A stretch of DNA of 64,000 nt, taken from positions 1 through 64,000 of the forward strand of contig JAUZRQ010000005.1 of the NCBI GenBank assembly GCA_030950365.1, read 5' to 3'. The notes under the pieces were generated by a model. That model saw only the letters and a program-made list of their open reading frames with translations, did no database searches and was not told the DNA's origin. Source of the DNA: Candidatus Zhuqueibacterota bacterium (GTDB taxonomy: Bacteria > Zhuqueibacterota > Zhuqueibacteria > Zhuqueibacterales > Geothermadaptataceae). Positions 26,785 to 35,719 of this stretch are shown piece after piece (positions within the stretch are counted from its first letter, which is position 1; each line of letters opens with the position of its first letter). Position numbers and translations under genes: made by a program.

Positions 26785-27570
26785 TTATACTTGCTGCATT
26801 TCCTGCTCGTCCTTCAGCTTGCGGCGGTCCTTCACCGGTTTGGCGGGAATGCCCACGGCAATCTGCCAGTCCGGGATATCGCTGTTCACCACGGCGCCGG
26901 CGCCGATGACGCATTCCTTGCCGACCCGCGTGCCGTCGAACACCACCACGTGCGCGCCCAACCATGCGTTATCGCCGATTTCGATGCCGCGCGCTTCGCG
27001 CTCCTGGTACAGCATCGGGATGTCGGTGCGTGAAAAGGTGTGCGTACCGCCGACCAGATAGCAGTACGCGGCCATCAGCACGTTTTTGCCCACGCGCACG
27101 CGGTTGGCGGAAAAGATTTCGCAATTGAAGCTCAGATTGGCGTTGTCATCGAGAATGATGTCGCCGTTTTTACAGCTCAAAATGGTGTTGCGGCCCACAA
27201 ACACGCCGTTGCCGATCACCAGTCCCCGGTTGTCTTTGCCCTTGGCGTCGAGCACCACGTTGTCATCGATCACCACGTTGTCGCCGATGAAAATCTTGTG
27301 CGGGTGCCGTAATACGACGTTGGTCCCGAACGTGACGTTGCGACCCACCCGGCCCAGTAGCTTCGGATACAGCTTGCTGCGCAGCAATAGCCCGAGCGCC
27401 CCGGGAATGGCGCTGCAGAACGTGATGATGAGTTCGTACTTGATCAGGTTCCACAGCCCCTTGCGGCCGATGATCAGCTCCATGTATTTGGACAGCTTCG
27501 AGGTCTTCTCGCTGAACAACTCCTTCTGGATCTCGACCGTTTCCTTTTTTACGCCGTTGGTTTCCGCCAT
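26785..27570 (-). CDS. Left-handed beta-helix acyltransferase (hexapeptide family)
   Basis: A 261-aa protein likely to acetylate a sugar of the polysaccharide. From about residue 90 it has repeated hexapeptide turns: VGRNVTFGTNVVL, IFIGDNVVIDDNVVLDA, LVIGNGVFVGRNTILS, VRVGKNVLMAAYCYLVGG, IEIGDNAWLGAHVVVFDG, and the closing VIGAGAVVNSDIPDWQIAVG with the family ending GIPAKPVK. The loop THTFSRTDIPM contains the catalytic-type His. The ATG at 27570 has AGGA eight bases upstream; an earlier in-frame start at 27648 gives a poorly conserved extension. Confidence 0.87.
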   Translation of the reverse strand: MAETNGVKKETVEIQKELFSEKTSKLSKYMELIIGRKGLWNLIKYELIITFCSAIPGALGLLLRSKLYPKLLGRVGRNVTFGTNVVLRHPHKIFIGDNVVIDDNVVLDAKGKDNRGLVIGNGVFVGRNTILSCKNGDIILDDNANLSFNCEIFSANRVRVGKNVLMAAYCYLVGGTHTFSRTDIPMLYQEREARGIEIGDNAWLGAHVVVFDGTRVGKECVIGAGAVVNSDIPDWQIAVGIPAKPVKDRRKLKDEQEMQQV

Positions 27571-27661
27571 GATTGCGTCCTGAAATCCGGGTTTGAAGTT
27601 TGTTTTTATCTTGATTGGCACATCCTGTTTGCTTCGCGAACCGCACACCGTGGGCGCGGGC

Positions 27662-28648
27662 TCACTGATCCAGCCAGCCCTGCTGTTTGTACCAATCCGC
27701 AGTGATTTTCAGCCCCTCATCGAGCGACACCCGCGGCTCGTAGCCGAGCAACCGTTTGGCTTTGGAAATATCGAACGCGCGGTCTTTGATGAAGAAGTCC
27801 ACGCGCCTCCGGAAGATCGGCGGTTCCAGGCCCAGCGGCTTGAAGGTCAGCTCGCAGAGCAGTCCGGCGAACCACACCGGCCAAACCGGAATGCGCGTCT
27901 TTGGCACCGGCCGATCCAGAATGCGGGCAATTTTCTCCACCAGCTCGTTCAGGGTCGCATACTCGTTACCGCCGATGGTGAAAATCTCGCCCAGCGCTTC
28001 CTGTTTTTCACCGGCCAGCGCAATGCCGGCCACCAGGTCTTCGACATAGGTCAGGTGGTACAGCACCTTGCCGCTACCAATCATGCGGAACTTGCCGTTG
28101 TAGATGTATTTGAACAGCTTGAGAAAGCGCGTGTCGCCCGGGCCGTAAATGCCCACCGGCCGCACCACCGTGCCCGGCAGGTTTTCCTTCTTGAAAAAGT
28201 TGAGGGCCAGCAGCTCGCCCTCCATTTTCGATTCCTGATAATAATCGCCCGGATTGTACGGGTCTTCTTCTTTAGCGGGCGGATTTTTGATTTCGCCCTG
28301 TACGCCGACCGTGCTGCAGTGCACAAACCGCTTCACGCCGGCCTTTTTAGCGGCTTGTAGCAGCTTGCGCGTGCCCTCCACATTCACCGCCCAGAACATC
28401 CTTTTGGGCACGTTTTCCGCGCGGTACAGCGCGGCAATGTGAAACACCACATCCACGCCGGCCACGGCATCCTCCACCGGATCATCGGCCGCCAGATCGG
28501 CGTAAGCGTATTCCACCGGCAGGCCCTCAAGCGTGCTCAGATTCGAATTCTTGCGGACGAGAACGCGGACGTCGTATCCTTTGTTCAGCAGATGTTTGGT
28601 GAGATAACTTCCGGTAAATCCGTTCGCTCCAGTAACCAGTGCTTTCAT
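27662..28648 (-). CDS. NAD(P)-dependent epimerase/dehydratase (extended SDR)
   Basis: A 328-aa SDR protein. The cofactor motif is KALVTGANGFTGSYLTKHLLN at the very start, the catalytic Ser is in FVHCSTVGVQGE and the YxxxK is YYQESKMEGE near residue 145. VVRPVGIYGPGDTRFLKLF is the usual substrate-binding segment, and the C-terminal DISKAKRLLGYEPRVSLDEGLK is typical of nucleotide-sugar epimerases and dihydroflavonol-reductase-like enzymes. It lies one base downstream of asnB. The precise sugar cannot be inferred; it is less like GalE than the genes at 14938 and 34742. Confidence 0.84.
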   Translation of the reverse strand: MKALVTGANGFTGSYLTKHLLNKGYDVRVLVRKNSNLSTLEGLPVEYAYADLAADDPVEDAVAGVDVVFHIAALYRAENVPKRMFWAVNVEGTRKLLQAAKKAGVKRFVHCSTVGVQGEIKNPPAKEEDPYNPGDYYQESKMEGELLALNFFKKENLPGTVVRPVGIYGPGDTRFLKLFKYIYNGKFRMIGSGKVLYHLTYVEDLVAGIALAGEKQEALGEIFTIGGNEYATLNELVEKIARILDRPVPKTRIPVWPVWFAGLLCELTFKPLGLEPPIFRRRVDFFIKDRAFDISKAKRLLGYEPRVSLDEGLKITADWYKQQGWLDQ

Positions 28649-28649
28649 C

Positions 28650-30539
28650 CTAATGCCTGTCGAGATAGATGCTTTTCCAGATGTGAAACACCATCAGCGC
28701 CCAGAGGCGATGACTGTGATTCTCCCTGTTGGCCAGATGTTCGTCGATCAGCCGCTGCACGTACGGCGGATTGAACAGCCGGTCGCGCTTGATCGTATCC
28801 GGGCTGAGCACATCCAGCATCAGCGGTTTCAGTTCCTTTTTGATCCAGTTCTTGATCGGGATGCTGAAGCCTTCCTTGCCGCGATGGATGATTTCCGGCG
28901 GCAGAAGCTCTTTCAGCGCTTCTTTCAAAAGGATTTTGGTACGGTTTTTATTGAGCTTGTATTCGCCTGGCACGCGCGCTGAAAACTCCACCACGCGGTG
29001 ATCCAGAAACGGCACACGCGCCTCCAGCGAAACGGCCATGCTCATGCGATCCACTTTGACCAGAATATCATCCACCAGATAGGTTTTGATGTCCACGTAC
29101 AGTTGCCGGTTCAGCGGATCGCGCGTGGTGGCCTTGCGGAAATACTGGCGCATGAAATCATACGCCGTGCGGCCGTTGCGGGCCCTCACCACGTCTTCGC
29201 TGTAAAATTTGGCTTTTTCTTCCTCGGCGAGGAAGGTCATCCAGCGCGTGTGTTCGAGGTCCTCCGGCAGGTGGCTGCCCTCGACGAACCGCTTGACCCG
29301 GTTGATGAGCCCCTTCTTCTTTTCAGTGGGCGGCAGCCAGGCGGCAATGGGGGCGACCATCTTCTCGCGCACCACCTCCGGCACCATCCGGCGGTAGGCG
29401 CGGTCGGTCCAGTCGGCAATATACGTATCGTAGCCGCCGAACAGCTCGTCGCCGCCGTCGCCGGAGAGCACAACCTTCACGTGCTCGCGCGCCATTTTCG
29501 ACACCAGATATGTGGGGAAAATCGAAAAATCGCCGAACGGCTCGTCCAGCATGTACACCAGCTTTTCCGTCCATTCCAGCGCATTCGGCTGGATGATCAG
29601 TTCGTGGTGCTCGGTATTGAAATGTTTGGCAATAGTGCGCGCGTAATCGAGCTCGTTGTACGTCTGATTCTCGAAGCCGATGGAAAACGTTTTGACTGGC
29701 TGGTCCATCACCCGGCTCATTAGCGCGACGATGGTACTGGAATCGATGCCACCGCTCAGAAACGCGCCCAGTGGCACATCGCTGATCAGCCGCTTTTTCA
29801 CCGAGTCCTGCAGAATTTCCAGCAGTTCCTGTTTGTATTCATCAAAGCTGCGGCCGTTTTCCTGGAAATGCACGTCCCAGTACTGATGCGTTTCGATCCG
29901 GCCCTCTTTGGCCAGCAGCAAATGCCCCGGCGGCAGTTTGTGGATGTTTTTCAAAATGCTGTACGGCGCCGGGATGTATTCATAGGTCAAAAACAAATCC
30001 AGCGCTTCGAGATTCAGCTCGCGCGGCACCGTGGGCAGTTGCACAATGGATTTCAGCTCGCTGCCGAACACCAGCCGGTGCTCGTCGAAATAGTAATACA
30101 GCGGCTTGATGCCGATGCGATCGCGGGCGAGGAACAGTTGCTTGCGGCGATCGTCCCAGATGGCGAAGGCAAACATGCCGTTAAAATGATTGGGACATTC
30201 GGCGCCCCATTCCTCATACGCATGCACAATGGTTTCGGTATCGGTTTTGGTGCGGAACCGGTGTCCTTTGGCCTCGAGCTCCTGCCGCAGCTCGGGAAAA
30301 TTGTAAATCTCGCCGTTGTACACGATCCAGATGGACTTGTCCTCATTGGCGATGGGCTGGCGGCCGGTCTGGAGGTCGATGATGCTGAGGCGACGCATGC
30401 CCAGCGCCACGTTGTCGTGCACAAAATAGCCGTCTTCATCCGGGCCACGGTGCACGATCACATCGCACATGCGCCGGATGTCTGGCTCGCGGGCGAAGTC
30501 GTCCTTATCGAAGTTGATATATCCGCAAATTCCGCACAT
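28650..30539 (-). CDS. asnB: Glutamine-hydrolysing asparagine synthetase family protein
   Basis: A 629-aa class II amidotransferase with both domains complete. It begins MCGICGYINF, so Cys2 becomes the N-terminal nucleophile, followed by VHRGPDEDGYF, VYNGEIYNF and LARDRIGIKPLYYY in the glutaminase half. The synthetase half has LSGGIDSSTIVALM (SGGIDS at residues 262 to 267) and VLSGDGGDELFGGYDTYI. It could make asparagine, but AsnB-type proteins in polysaccharide loci (such as WbpS of Pseudomonas aeruginosa O6) can amidate uronic acids, and the position between sugar-modifying genes fits that. Start and upstream stop overlap as TGATG. Confidence 0.88.
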   Translation of the reverse strand: MCGICGYINFDKDDFAREPDIRRMCDVIVHRGPDEDGYFVHDNVALGMRRLSIIDLQTGRQPIANEDKSIWIVYNGEIYNFPELRQELEAKGHRFRTKTDTETIVHAYEEWGAECPNHFNGMFAFAIWDDRRKQLFLARDRIGIKPLYYYFDEHRLVFGSELKSIVQLPTVPRELNLEALDLFLTYEYIPAPYSILKNIHKLPPGHLLLAKEGRIETHQYWDVHFQENGRSFDEYKQELLEILQDSVKKRLISDVPLGAFLSGGIDSSTIVALMSRVMDQPVKTFSIGFENQTYNELDYARTIAKHFNTEHHELIIQPNALEWTEKLVYMLDEPFGDFSIFPTYLVSKMAREHVKVVLSGDGGDELFGGYDTYIADWTDRAYRRMVPEVVREKMVAPIAAWLPPTEKKKGLINRVKRFVEGSHLPEDLEHTRWMTFLAEEEKAKFYSEDVVRARNGRTAYDFMRQYFRKATTRDPLNRQLYVDIKTYLVDDILVKVDRMSMAVSLEARVPFLDHRVVEFSARVPGEYKLNKNRTKILLKEALKELLPPEIIHRGKEGFSIPIKNWIKKELKPLMLDVLSPDTIKRDRLFNPPYVQRLIDEHLANRENHSHRLWALMVFHIWKSIYLDRH

Positions 30540-31732
30540 CAGTTCGGTCTCGATTTGGATTTGAGCAACGATTCCAGATATTCGTACACCTCGCGCGTCT
30601 TCTGCAAATAGGCCTCGTAGCTGTACTCCCTTTCCGCCAGCTCACGCGCCTTTTGCGACAGCCGCTGCGCAAAGGACGGGTCTTGCAGCACTCTCAAAAT
30701 GCCGGCCGCGAAATCCTGCGGCTTCAGGTCGGTCAGCACCGCCACGTCGGGGTTCAGCACCTGCGTGTGCGTAATGTGCCGCGTCGCGACGATGGGCACG
30801 CCGGACCGCAAATAGGCGTAAATCTTGAGCGGCGTGTTGGTGCCTTCCACTCGCGGCGAAACCAGAATGTTCGCCTTTTGCAAATACACCGGAATTTCTT
30901 CCGGCGGACGCTGGCCGGCGAAAATGAAATACGGCTCGAGATTCAGCGCCTTCACTTTCTGGCGGTAGGTTTCCACCTGCTCCGGCTTGCCACCCACGAT
31001 AAGGAACCGCACATCCTGCTGCTGTTGCACCACGTCTTTTGCGGCCTCGATCAGCAAATCCAGGCCCTGATACGGCTCGAACGTGCCGGTGTACAGGATC
31101 ACGGTTTCGCCGTTGAGGTTGATTTGGCGAAAAATCTCGGGATCGGCCTTTTGCTCACCGAACACCAGGCTGTTGTCCGCCACGTTTTCGATGAGCTTAT
31201 TGAATTTGCCCGGATATTTGTCGTTGACGTATTTCCACAGCTCCGGGCAAATGGTGATCACCGCCTGCGCCGACTCGATGGTCTTGCGTTCCAGGGTTTC
31301 GAACAGATTCACCAGCAATTTGTTGCTGGAGTATTTGAAATTATGCAACTGCTGCGGCAGGCTGCTGTGCATGTCGTACAGATGAAGTAGGCCGAACCGC
31401 TTCGCCAGCCGGATGCCCATGAAGCCGGCTTCCTCATGCGTATGCAGCAAATCGTAGCGGTTGGCCTTGAGCATGGCCACCGCCTTGCGGTACAGCAACA
31501 CATCCAGCATCAGCTTGGTTTTCGATGGCCCGATGGCAATGTTGTTTACACCTGGCAGGTTCGCTGAGCGAAAAATCCGTACGCCATCGATTTCCACATT
31601 CTGACCGATCGGATACGTCAACAAATCGATCGGATACCCTAATTGGGACAGTGCCTTCAGCCGGTGCAACACGCTGAAAGGCGTTCCCCGGGGCTGAAAA
31701 AACGGCTGCGGTGCAATCATCAGGGTTTTCAT
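30539..31732 (-). CDS. GT4 family glycosyltransferase
   Basis: A 397-aa GT-B enzyme: TLMIAPQPFFQPRGTPFSVLHRLKAL (N-terminal acceptor domain, shown in part), LLHTHEEAGFMGIRLAKRFG, then ILYTGTFEPYQGLDLLIEAAKDV and LVIVGG-type turns, with the donor loop SPRVEGTNTPLKIYAYLRSGVPIV supplying the acidic residue. I use the ATG at 31732, which has GAGGA upstream and clears the stop of ugd at 31747; an earlier ATG at 31762 would overlap ugd. The gene sits between ugd and asnB. A role in adding the uronic acid made by Ugd is possible but only inferred from position. Confidence 0.87.
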   Translation of the reverse strand: MKTLMIAPQPFFQPRGTPFSVLHRLKALSQLGYPIDLLTYPIGQNVEIDGVRIFRSANLPGVNNIAIGPSKTKLMLDVLLYRKAVAMLKANRYDLLHTHEEAGFMGIRLAKRFGLLHLYDMHSSLPQQLHNFKYSSNKLLVNLFETLERKTIESAQAVITICPELWKYVNDKYPGKFNKLIENVADNSLVFGEQKADPEIFRQINLNGETVILYTGTFEPYQGLDLLIEAAKDVVQQQQDVRFLIVGGKPEQVETYRQKVKALNLEPYFIFAGQRPPEEIPVYLQKANILVSPRVEGTNTPLKIYAYLRSGVPIVATRHITHTQVLNPDVAVLTDLKPQDFAAGILRVLQDPSFAQRLSQKARELAEREYSYEAYLQKTREVYEYLESLLKSKSRPN

Positions 31733-31746
31733 GGTCGCGGTCTTCC

Positions 31747-33045
31747 TCATCGCCCGACGCACACATATTTGAAGCCTTTTTCGCGCATCTTCGGCGGTTC
31801 GTAAATGTTACGCAGGTCGATTATCACCGGCTGTTTCATCAAGGATTTCAGCTTATCCAGGTCCAGGCTGCGGAACTGGTTCCACTCGGTAATGAATACC
31901 AGTGCATCCACATCTTTTGCCGCATCGTAGGTGTCCTTGACATACTCAATGTCTGGAAGTACATTTTTGGCCTCGTCCATGGCCACCGGATCGAACGCTT
32001 TCACATGCGCGCCGTTTTTCTGCAGTCCTTTGATGATATCGATGGCCGGCGCTTCACGCATATCGTCGGTATTCGGCTTGAACGATAGCCCTAGCACGCC
32101 GATGGTCTTTCCTTTCAGATCACCAATGGCGCTTTTGATTTTCTTCAGCATCAACTGCCGCTGCTCGTCGTTCACGCGCACCGCCGCATCGACGATTTTG
32201 AATTTGTAGTCGAATTGTTTGCCGATGGCCAATAGCGCCTTGGTATCTTTCGGGAAGCAGGAGCCGCCGTAGCCCGGTCCTGCATGCAGGAACTTCTTGC
32301 CGATGCGATTATCGAGGCCCATGCCTTTGGCCACATCGTGCACATCAGCGCCAACGCGTTCGCAAATGCGAGCGATTTCATTGATGAAGGAGATTTTCAC
32401 GGCCAGAAACGCATTGGCCGCATATTTGATCAGCTCGGCGCTTTCCAGATTGGTGAGTACGATGGGGGTTTCGATGAGATACAACGGTGAATACAGATCT
32501 TTCATGATCGCCATGGCTTCGCTGTCTTCAGTGCCGATCACCACGCGGTCCGGGCGCATAAAATCTTCAATGGCCGATCCCTCGCGCAGAAATTCGGGAT
32601 TGGATGCCACGCTGAAATGAATGGGGCGCGTCAGATTTTCCTGAATGATTTTTTTGATGTGCTTGGCGGCTCCCACCGGCACCGTGCTCTTGTTGACGAT
32701 GACCTTGTAGCCGTTCATATATTTGGCGATGTCCTTGGCCACCGCTTCCACATAGCGCATATCGGCGGAGCCGTCTTCTTTCGGGGGCGTGCCCACGGCG
32801 ATAAAAATCACCAGCGCATCTTCCACAGCAGCTTTCAGGTCGGTGGTGAACTTCAATCGCCCCTCTTTCACGTTCTTCGCCACCAGCACATCCAGTCCGG
32901 GCTCATAAATCGGGATGATGCCCTTCTTTAGTTTGCTGATCTTCTCTTCATCGATGTCCACACAGGTCACGTAATTTCCAAAATCGGCGAAACAGGTGCC
33001 CGTCACCAGACCGACGTATCCTGTACCAATCATACAAATATTCAT
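31747..33045 (-). CDS. ugd: UDP-glucose 6-dehydrogenase
   Basis: A 432-aa cytoplasmic enzyme that oxidises UDP-glucose to UDP-glucuronate with two NAD. The N-terminal Rossmann motif is MIGTGYVGLVTGTCFADFG, the catalytic Cys is in GPGYGGSCFPKDTKAL (about residue 260), and STVPVGAAKHIKKII and VLGLSFKPNTDDMREAP are family landmarks. The length is normal. The product is the parent of glucuronic and galacturonic acid units, and an epimerase that could use it is encoded at 34742. This makes an acidic, uronate-containing polysaccharide likely. The 181-bp gap upstream of its ATG shows no recognisable signal. Confidence 0.95.
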   Translation of the reverse strand: MNICMIGTGYVGLVTGTCFADFGNYVTCVDIDEEKISKLKKGIIPIYEPGLDVLVAKNVKEGRLKFTTDLKAAVEDALVIFIAVGTPPKEDGSADMRYVEAVAKDIAKYMNGYKVIVNKSTVPVGAAKHIKKIIQENLTRPIHFSVASNPEFLREGSAIEDFMRPDRVVIGTEDSEAMAIMKDLYSPLYLIETPIVLTNLESAELIKYAANAFLAVKISFINEIARICERVGADVHDVAKGMGLDNRIGKKFLHAGPGYGGSCFPKDTKALLAIGKQFDYKFKIVDAAVRVNDEQRQLMLKKIKSAIGDLKGKTIGVLGLSFKPNTDDMREAPAIDIIKGLQKNGAHVKAFDPVAMDEAKNVLPDIEYVKDTYDAAKDVDALVFITEWNQFRSLDLDKLKSLMKQPVIIDLRNIYEPPKMREKGFKYVCVGR

Positions 33046-33226
33046 TCTCGTCCTCCAGTTCTAAGATGATGCAACTCAAACATGGATCACTCGCCCCAAA
33101 TCCATTCCAGGGCGTGGGCCAGGTGCCAAATCGAACTCCACAGCTTCTGTCTGCTGCGATGGATTTTCGGAGCCGAAGCATGGATAGAATCCGGTCGATT
33201 TCGATCATAGTTAAATATCGACCGGC

Positions 33227-34684
33227 TCAACTTGCTCCATAACCGGTGAGAACAACAAAAAACGTTTTGAAAATAATTTTAATATCCAGCCAGAGGGACC
33301 AGTTGTCGATGTATTCGAGGTCCATTTCCATCCATTTTTCGAACTTGATTTTGTTGCGGCCGCTCACCTGCCAAATGCAGGTCAATCCGGGTTTCAGCGA
33401 CAGCCGCCGCCGTTGCCAGAGCTGGTACAGTTCTACTTCCACCGGTAACGGTGGGCGCGGCCCGACAATACTCATATCTCCTTTGAGCACGTTGAATAAC
33501 TGTGGCAATTCGTCGATGCTGAATTTACGTAAAATTCGGCCCAGCGGGGTGATGCGCGGATCGCGCTGCATCTTAAACACCGGACCATCCATCTCGTTCA
33601 TCTTTTCCAGTTCACGCTTTTTCATCTCTGCGCCCACCACCATGGTGCGGAATTTGTACAGGGTGAAATGTCGGCCGTTCAATCCGCAGCGCACCTGCTT
33701 GAACAACACCGGACCATTGGAGGTGAGCTTGATCAAAATCGCCACGATCAACATCAGCGGCGACAACAGAATCAGCAGAGACAACGATAGCGCAATGTCC
33801 ATTAGCCGTTTAACGAACAGCTGCCACTCGCGCGCGTGGAATGTCTCGAATTCGAGCAACGGGAAGCCGCCAAAATCGGTCTGCCGTACCTTGGCGATGC
33901 GCAGGTTATATAGATCCATGGAGATGCTGGTAGCGATGCCTTCGCGCTCACAGGCCAGAATGGCCTCATCGATGCGATTGAGCCACAACCGCGGCACCAC
34001 AAAAATCACTCGGTCGATCACCTTACGGTGAATGATGAACGGGATATCCTGAATGCGGCCGAGCACGCGGTAGCCTTCAATTTCCTTGCCGAACATCCCG
34101 TGGTCGTCATCGATCAGGCCAATAATATTGAGTCCCCAGTTTGAGTGTTTCTTCACCGTCCGGATGAATTGTCGGGCGCGCTTGCCCGTACCCACAATCA
34201 GCAGGTTGATCTGATTATAACCGAGCTTGTGCATGTAATCGAGGATGTAGCTCAAAAGCACCTTTTCAATGATCAGGAAAATCGCCGTGATGACGATATA
34301 CGTACCGATGAACAGACGACTGGTCAGGGTCATTTTGAACAGAAAGATCTCGGTGCCGAGAATGAGCAGGGAGATTAGCGAGGTCTTAATGATGGTGGCG
34401 ATCATGGTCAGGAACCGGCGTGTGCGGATATCCTGATACATTCCCTGCATCGACAGCACCAACACATAGGCGGGAATGTAGATCACCCAAAGCACCGCCG
34501 TGTTCTGAAAAAAGTGCATGAAACCTTCCAGGTCCTGCGACACAGCAAAGGCCATCTCACCCAGTTCGAAAAGATCCCGAATGTAAAAACTGACAAAGTA
34601 TGAGACGAAGAAGGCGACTAAAATCACCCCCATGTCAATCAATTTGATGAGACTTTGCAAAAAAGCCTCTTTTTCCCTGACCAT
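33227..34684 (-). CDS. Polyprenyl glycosylphosphotransferase (WcaJ/WbaP-like initiating enzyme)
   Basis: A 485-aa inner-membrane enzyme that transfers a sugar-1-phosphate to undecaprenyl phosphate and so starts the repeat unit. It has four N-terminal helices, a central nucleotide-binding-like domain (LLIVGTGKRARQFIRTVKKH), a fifth hydrophobic segment (KRLMDIALSLSLLILLSPLM) and the catalytic C-terminal domain. That domain carries KFRTMVVGAE, RKFSIDELPQLFNVLKGDMS, VGPRPPLPVEV and PGLTCIWQVSGRN, which are the signature stretches of bacterial sugar transferases. Its place next to ugd and the Wzc-like gene marks the core of the locus. The likely substrate is UDP-glucose or UDP-galactose. Confidence 0.93.
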   Translation of the reverse strand: MVREKEAFLQSLIKLIDMGVILVAFFVSYFVSFYIRDLFELGEMAFAVSQDLEGFMHFFQNTAVLWVIYIPAYVLVLSMQGMYQDIRTRRFLTMIATIIKTSLISLLILGTEIFLFKMTLTSRLFIGTYIVITAIFLIIEKVLLSYILDYMHKLGYNQINLLIVGTGKRARQFIRTVKKHSNWGLNIIGLIDDDHGMFGKEIEGYRVLGRIQDIPFIIHRKVIDRVIFVVPRLWLNRIDEAILACEREGIATSISMDLYNLRIAKVRQTDFGGFPLLEFETFHAREWQLFVKRLMDIALSLSLLILLSPLMLIVAILIKLTSNGPVLFKQVRCGLNGRHFTLYKFRTMVVGAEMKKRELEKMNEMDGPVFKMQRDPRITPLGRILRKFSIDELPQLFNVLKGDMSIVGPRPPLPVEVELYQLWQRRRLSLKPGLTCIWQVSGRNKIKFEKWMEMDLEYIDNWSLWLDIKIIFKTFFVVLTGYGAS

Positions 34685-34741
34685 GTTTGCCTCTTGTCCC
34701 TGCTATAGTCGAACATTTCCTAAAAATATCGGCAACACCGA

Positions 34742-35704
34742 TCACACCTGCGAACACACATAGGTAGCCTTGAACCATTTCACAAACTCGCGCACGCCAT
34801 CGGCCACATCCACCTGCGGGTCGTAGCCTAGCTCCAATTTTGCGCGCGAAATGTCGGCGTAGGTCGTCTGAACATCTCCCGGCTGCATCGGTAATTGGCG
34901 AATCTCCGCCTTTTTGCCGTAAGCCTCCTCGATGAGCTGAATCAGATCGCGCAACCGGATGGTGCGGGACTCGCCAAGATTGTATATGTGATATCCCTCA
35001 CAATGCAGAAGACTTTTGTAAACCCCATCCAAAATGTCGGTAATATAGGTGTAATCGCGCTGAGTGCTGCCATCTCCGTACATGGGGATTGGCTCGCCTC
35101 TGGCGATCAGTGCCGTGAATTTATGAATAGCCATATCCGGCCGCTGCCGCGGACCATACACGGTGAAAAACCGCAAACAGGTGATATCCAGATCATACAG
35201 GTGATGGTACGTGTAAGCGATCAATTCACAAGCTTTTTTGGTAGCCGCATACGGTGAAATCGGGTGATCGACCGGATCGCTCTCAGAGAATGGCACTTTT
35301 TTATTGTTGCCATACACCGAAGACGATGAGGCTACCACGATTTTCTTCACGCCGTGTTTTTGCGCCTGCTCTAAAATTTCGATGGTACCCTGCACATTCA
35401 CGCGTTCGTAAAGCTTTGGCTGTCGCAGCGAGGGCCGCACACCGGCGCGTGCAGCCAGGTGCACCACCGCATCAAAATGATGCTGTGCAAACAGCCGCTC
35501 CAGCAGTTCCGCATCGAGAATGTCGCCTTCCACCAGTTCGGCGTCCTTCCGCCGGGCAAAGGACTCCACGTTTCGACGCTTGATCTCCGGATCGTAATAA
35601 TCGTTGAAATTATCCAGCGCCACCACTTTGTGCTCGCGATCGAGCAAATACTCGCAAAAGTGCGATCCGATAAACCCGGCACCGCCTGTGACCAGTACTT
35701 TCAT
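34742..35704 (-). CDS. UDP-glucuronate 4-epimerase-like protein
   Basis: A 320-aa extended SDR. MKVLVTGGAGFIGSHFCEYL is the NAD site; DNFNDYYDPEIKRRN and the following LAARAGVRPSL are typical of UDP-glucuronate 4-epimerases rather than plain GalE. Ser-Ser in VASSSSVYG and YAATKKACE (YxxxK) are catalytic, and MYGDGSTQRDYTYITDI is conserved. The likely reaction is UDP-glucuronate to UDP-galacturonate, using the product of ugd. I place the start at the ATG at 35704, with AGGTGG eight bases upstream; a GTG four codons earlier is less likely. It starts 15 bases after the Wzc-like gene. Confidence 0.87.
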   Translation of the reverse strand: MKVLVTGGAGFIGSHFCEYLLDREHKVVALDNFNDYYDPEIKRRNVESFARRKDAELVEGDILDAELLERLFAQHHFDAVVHLAARAGVRPSLRQPKLYERVNVQGTIEILEQAQKHGVKKIVVASSSSVYGNNKKVPFSESDPVDHPISPYAATKKACELIAYTYHHLYDLDITCLRFFTVYGPRQRPDMAIHKFTALIARGEPIPMYGDGSTQRDYTYITDILDGVYKSLLHCEGYHIYNLGESRTIRLRDLIQLIEEAYGKKAEIRQLPMQPGDVQTTYADISRAKLELGYDPQVDVADGVREFVKWFKATYVCSQV

Positions 35705-35719
35705 CCTGAAATCCACCTC

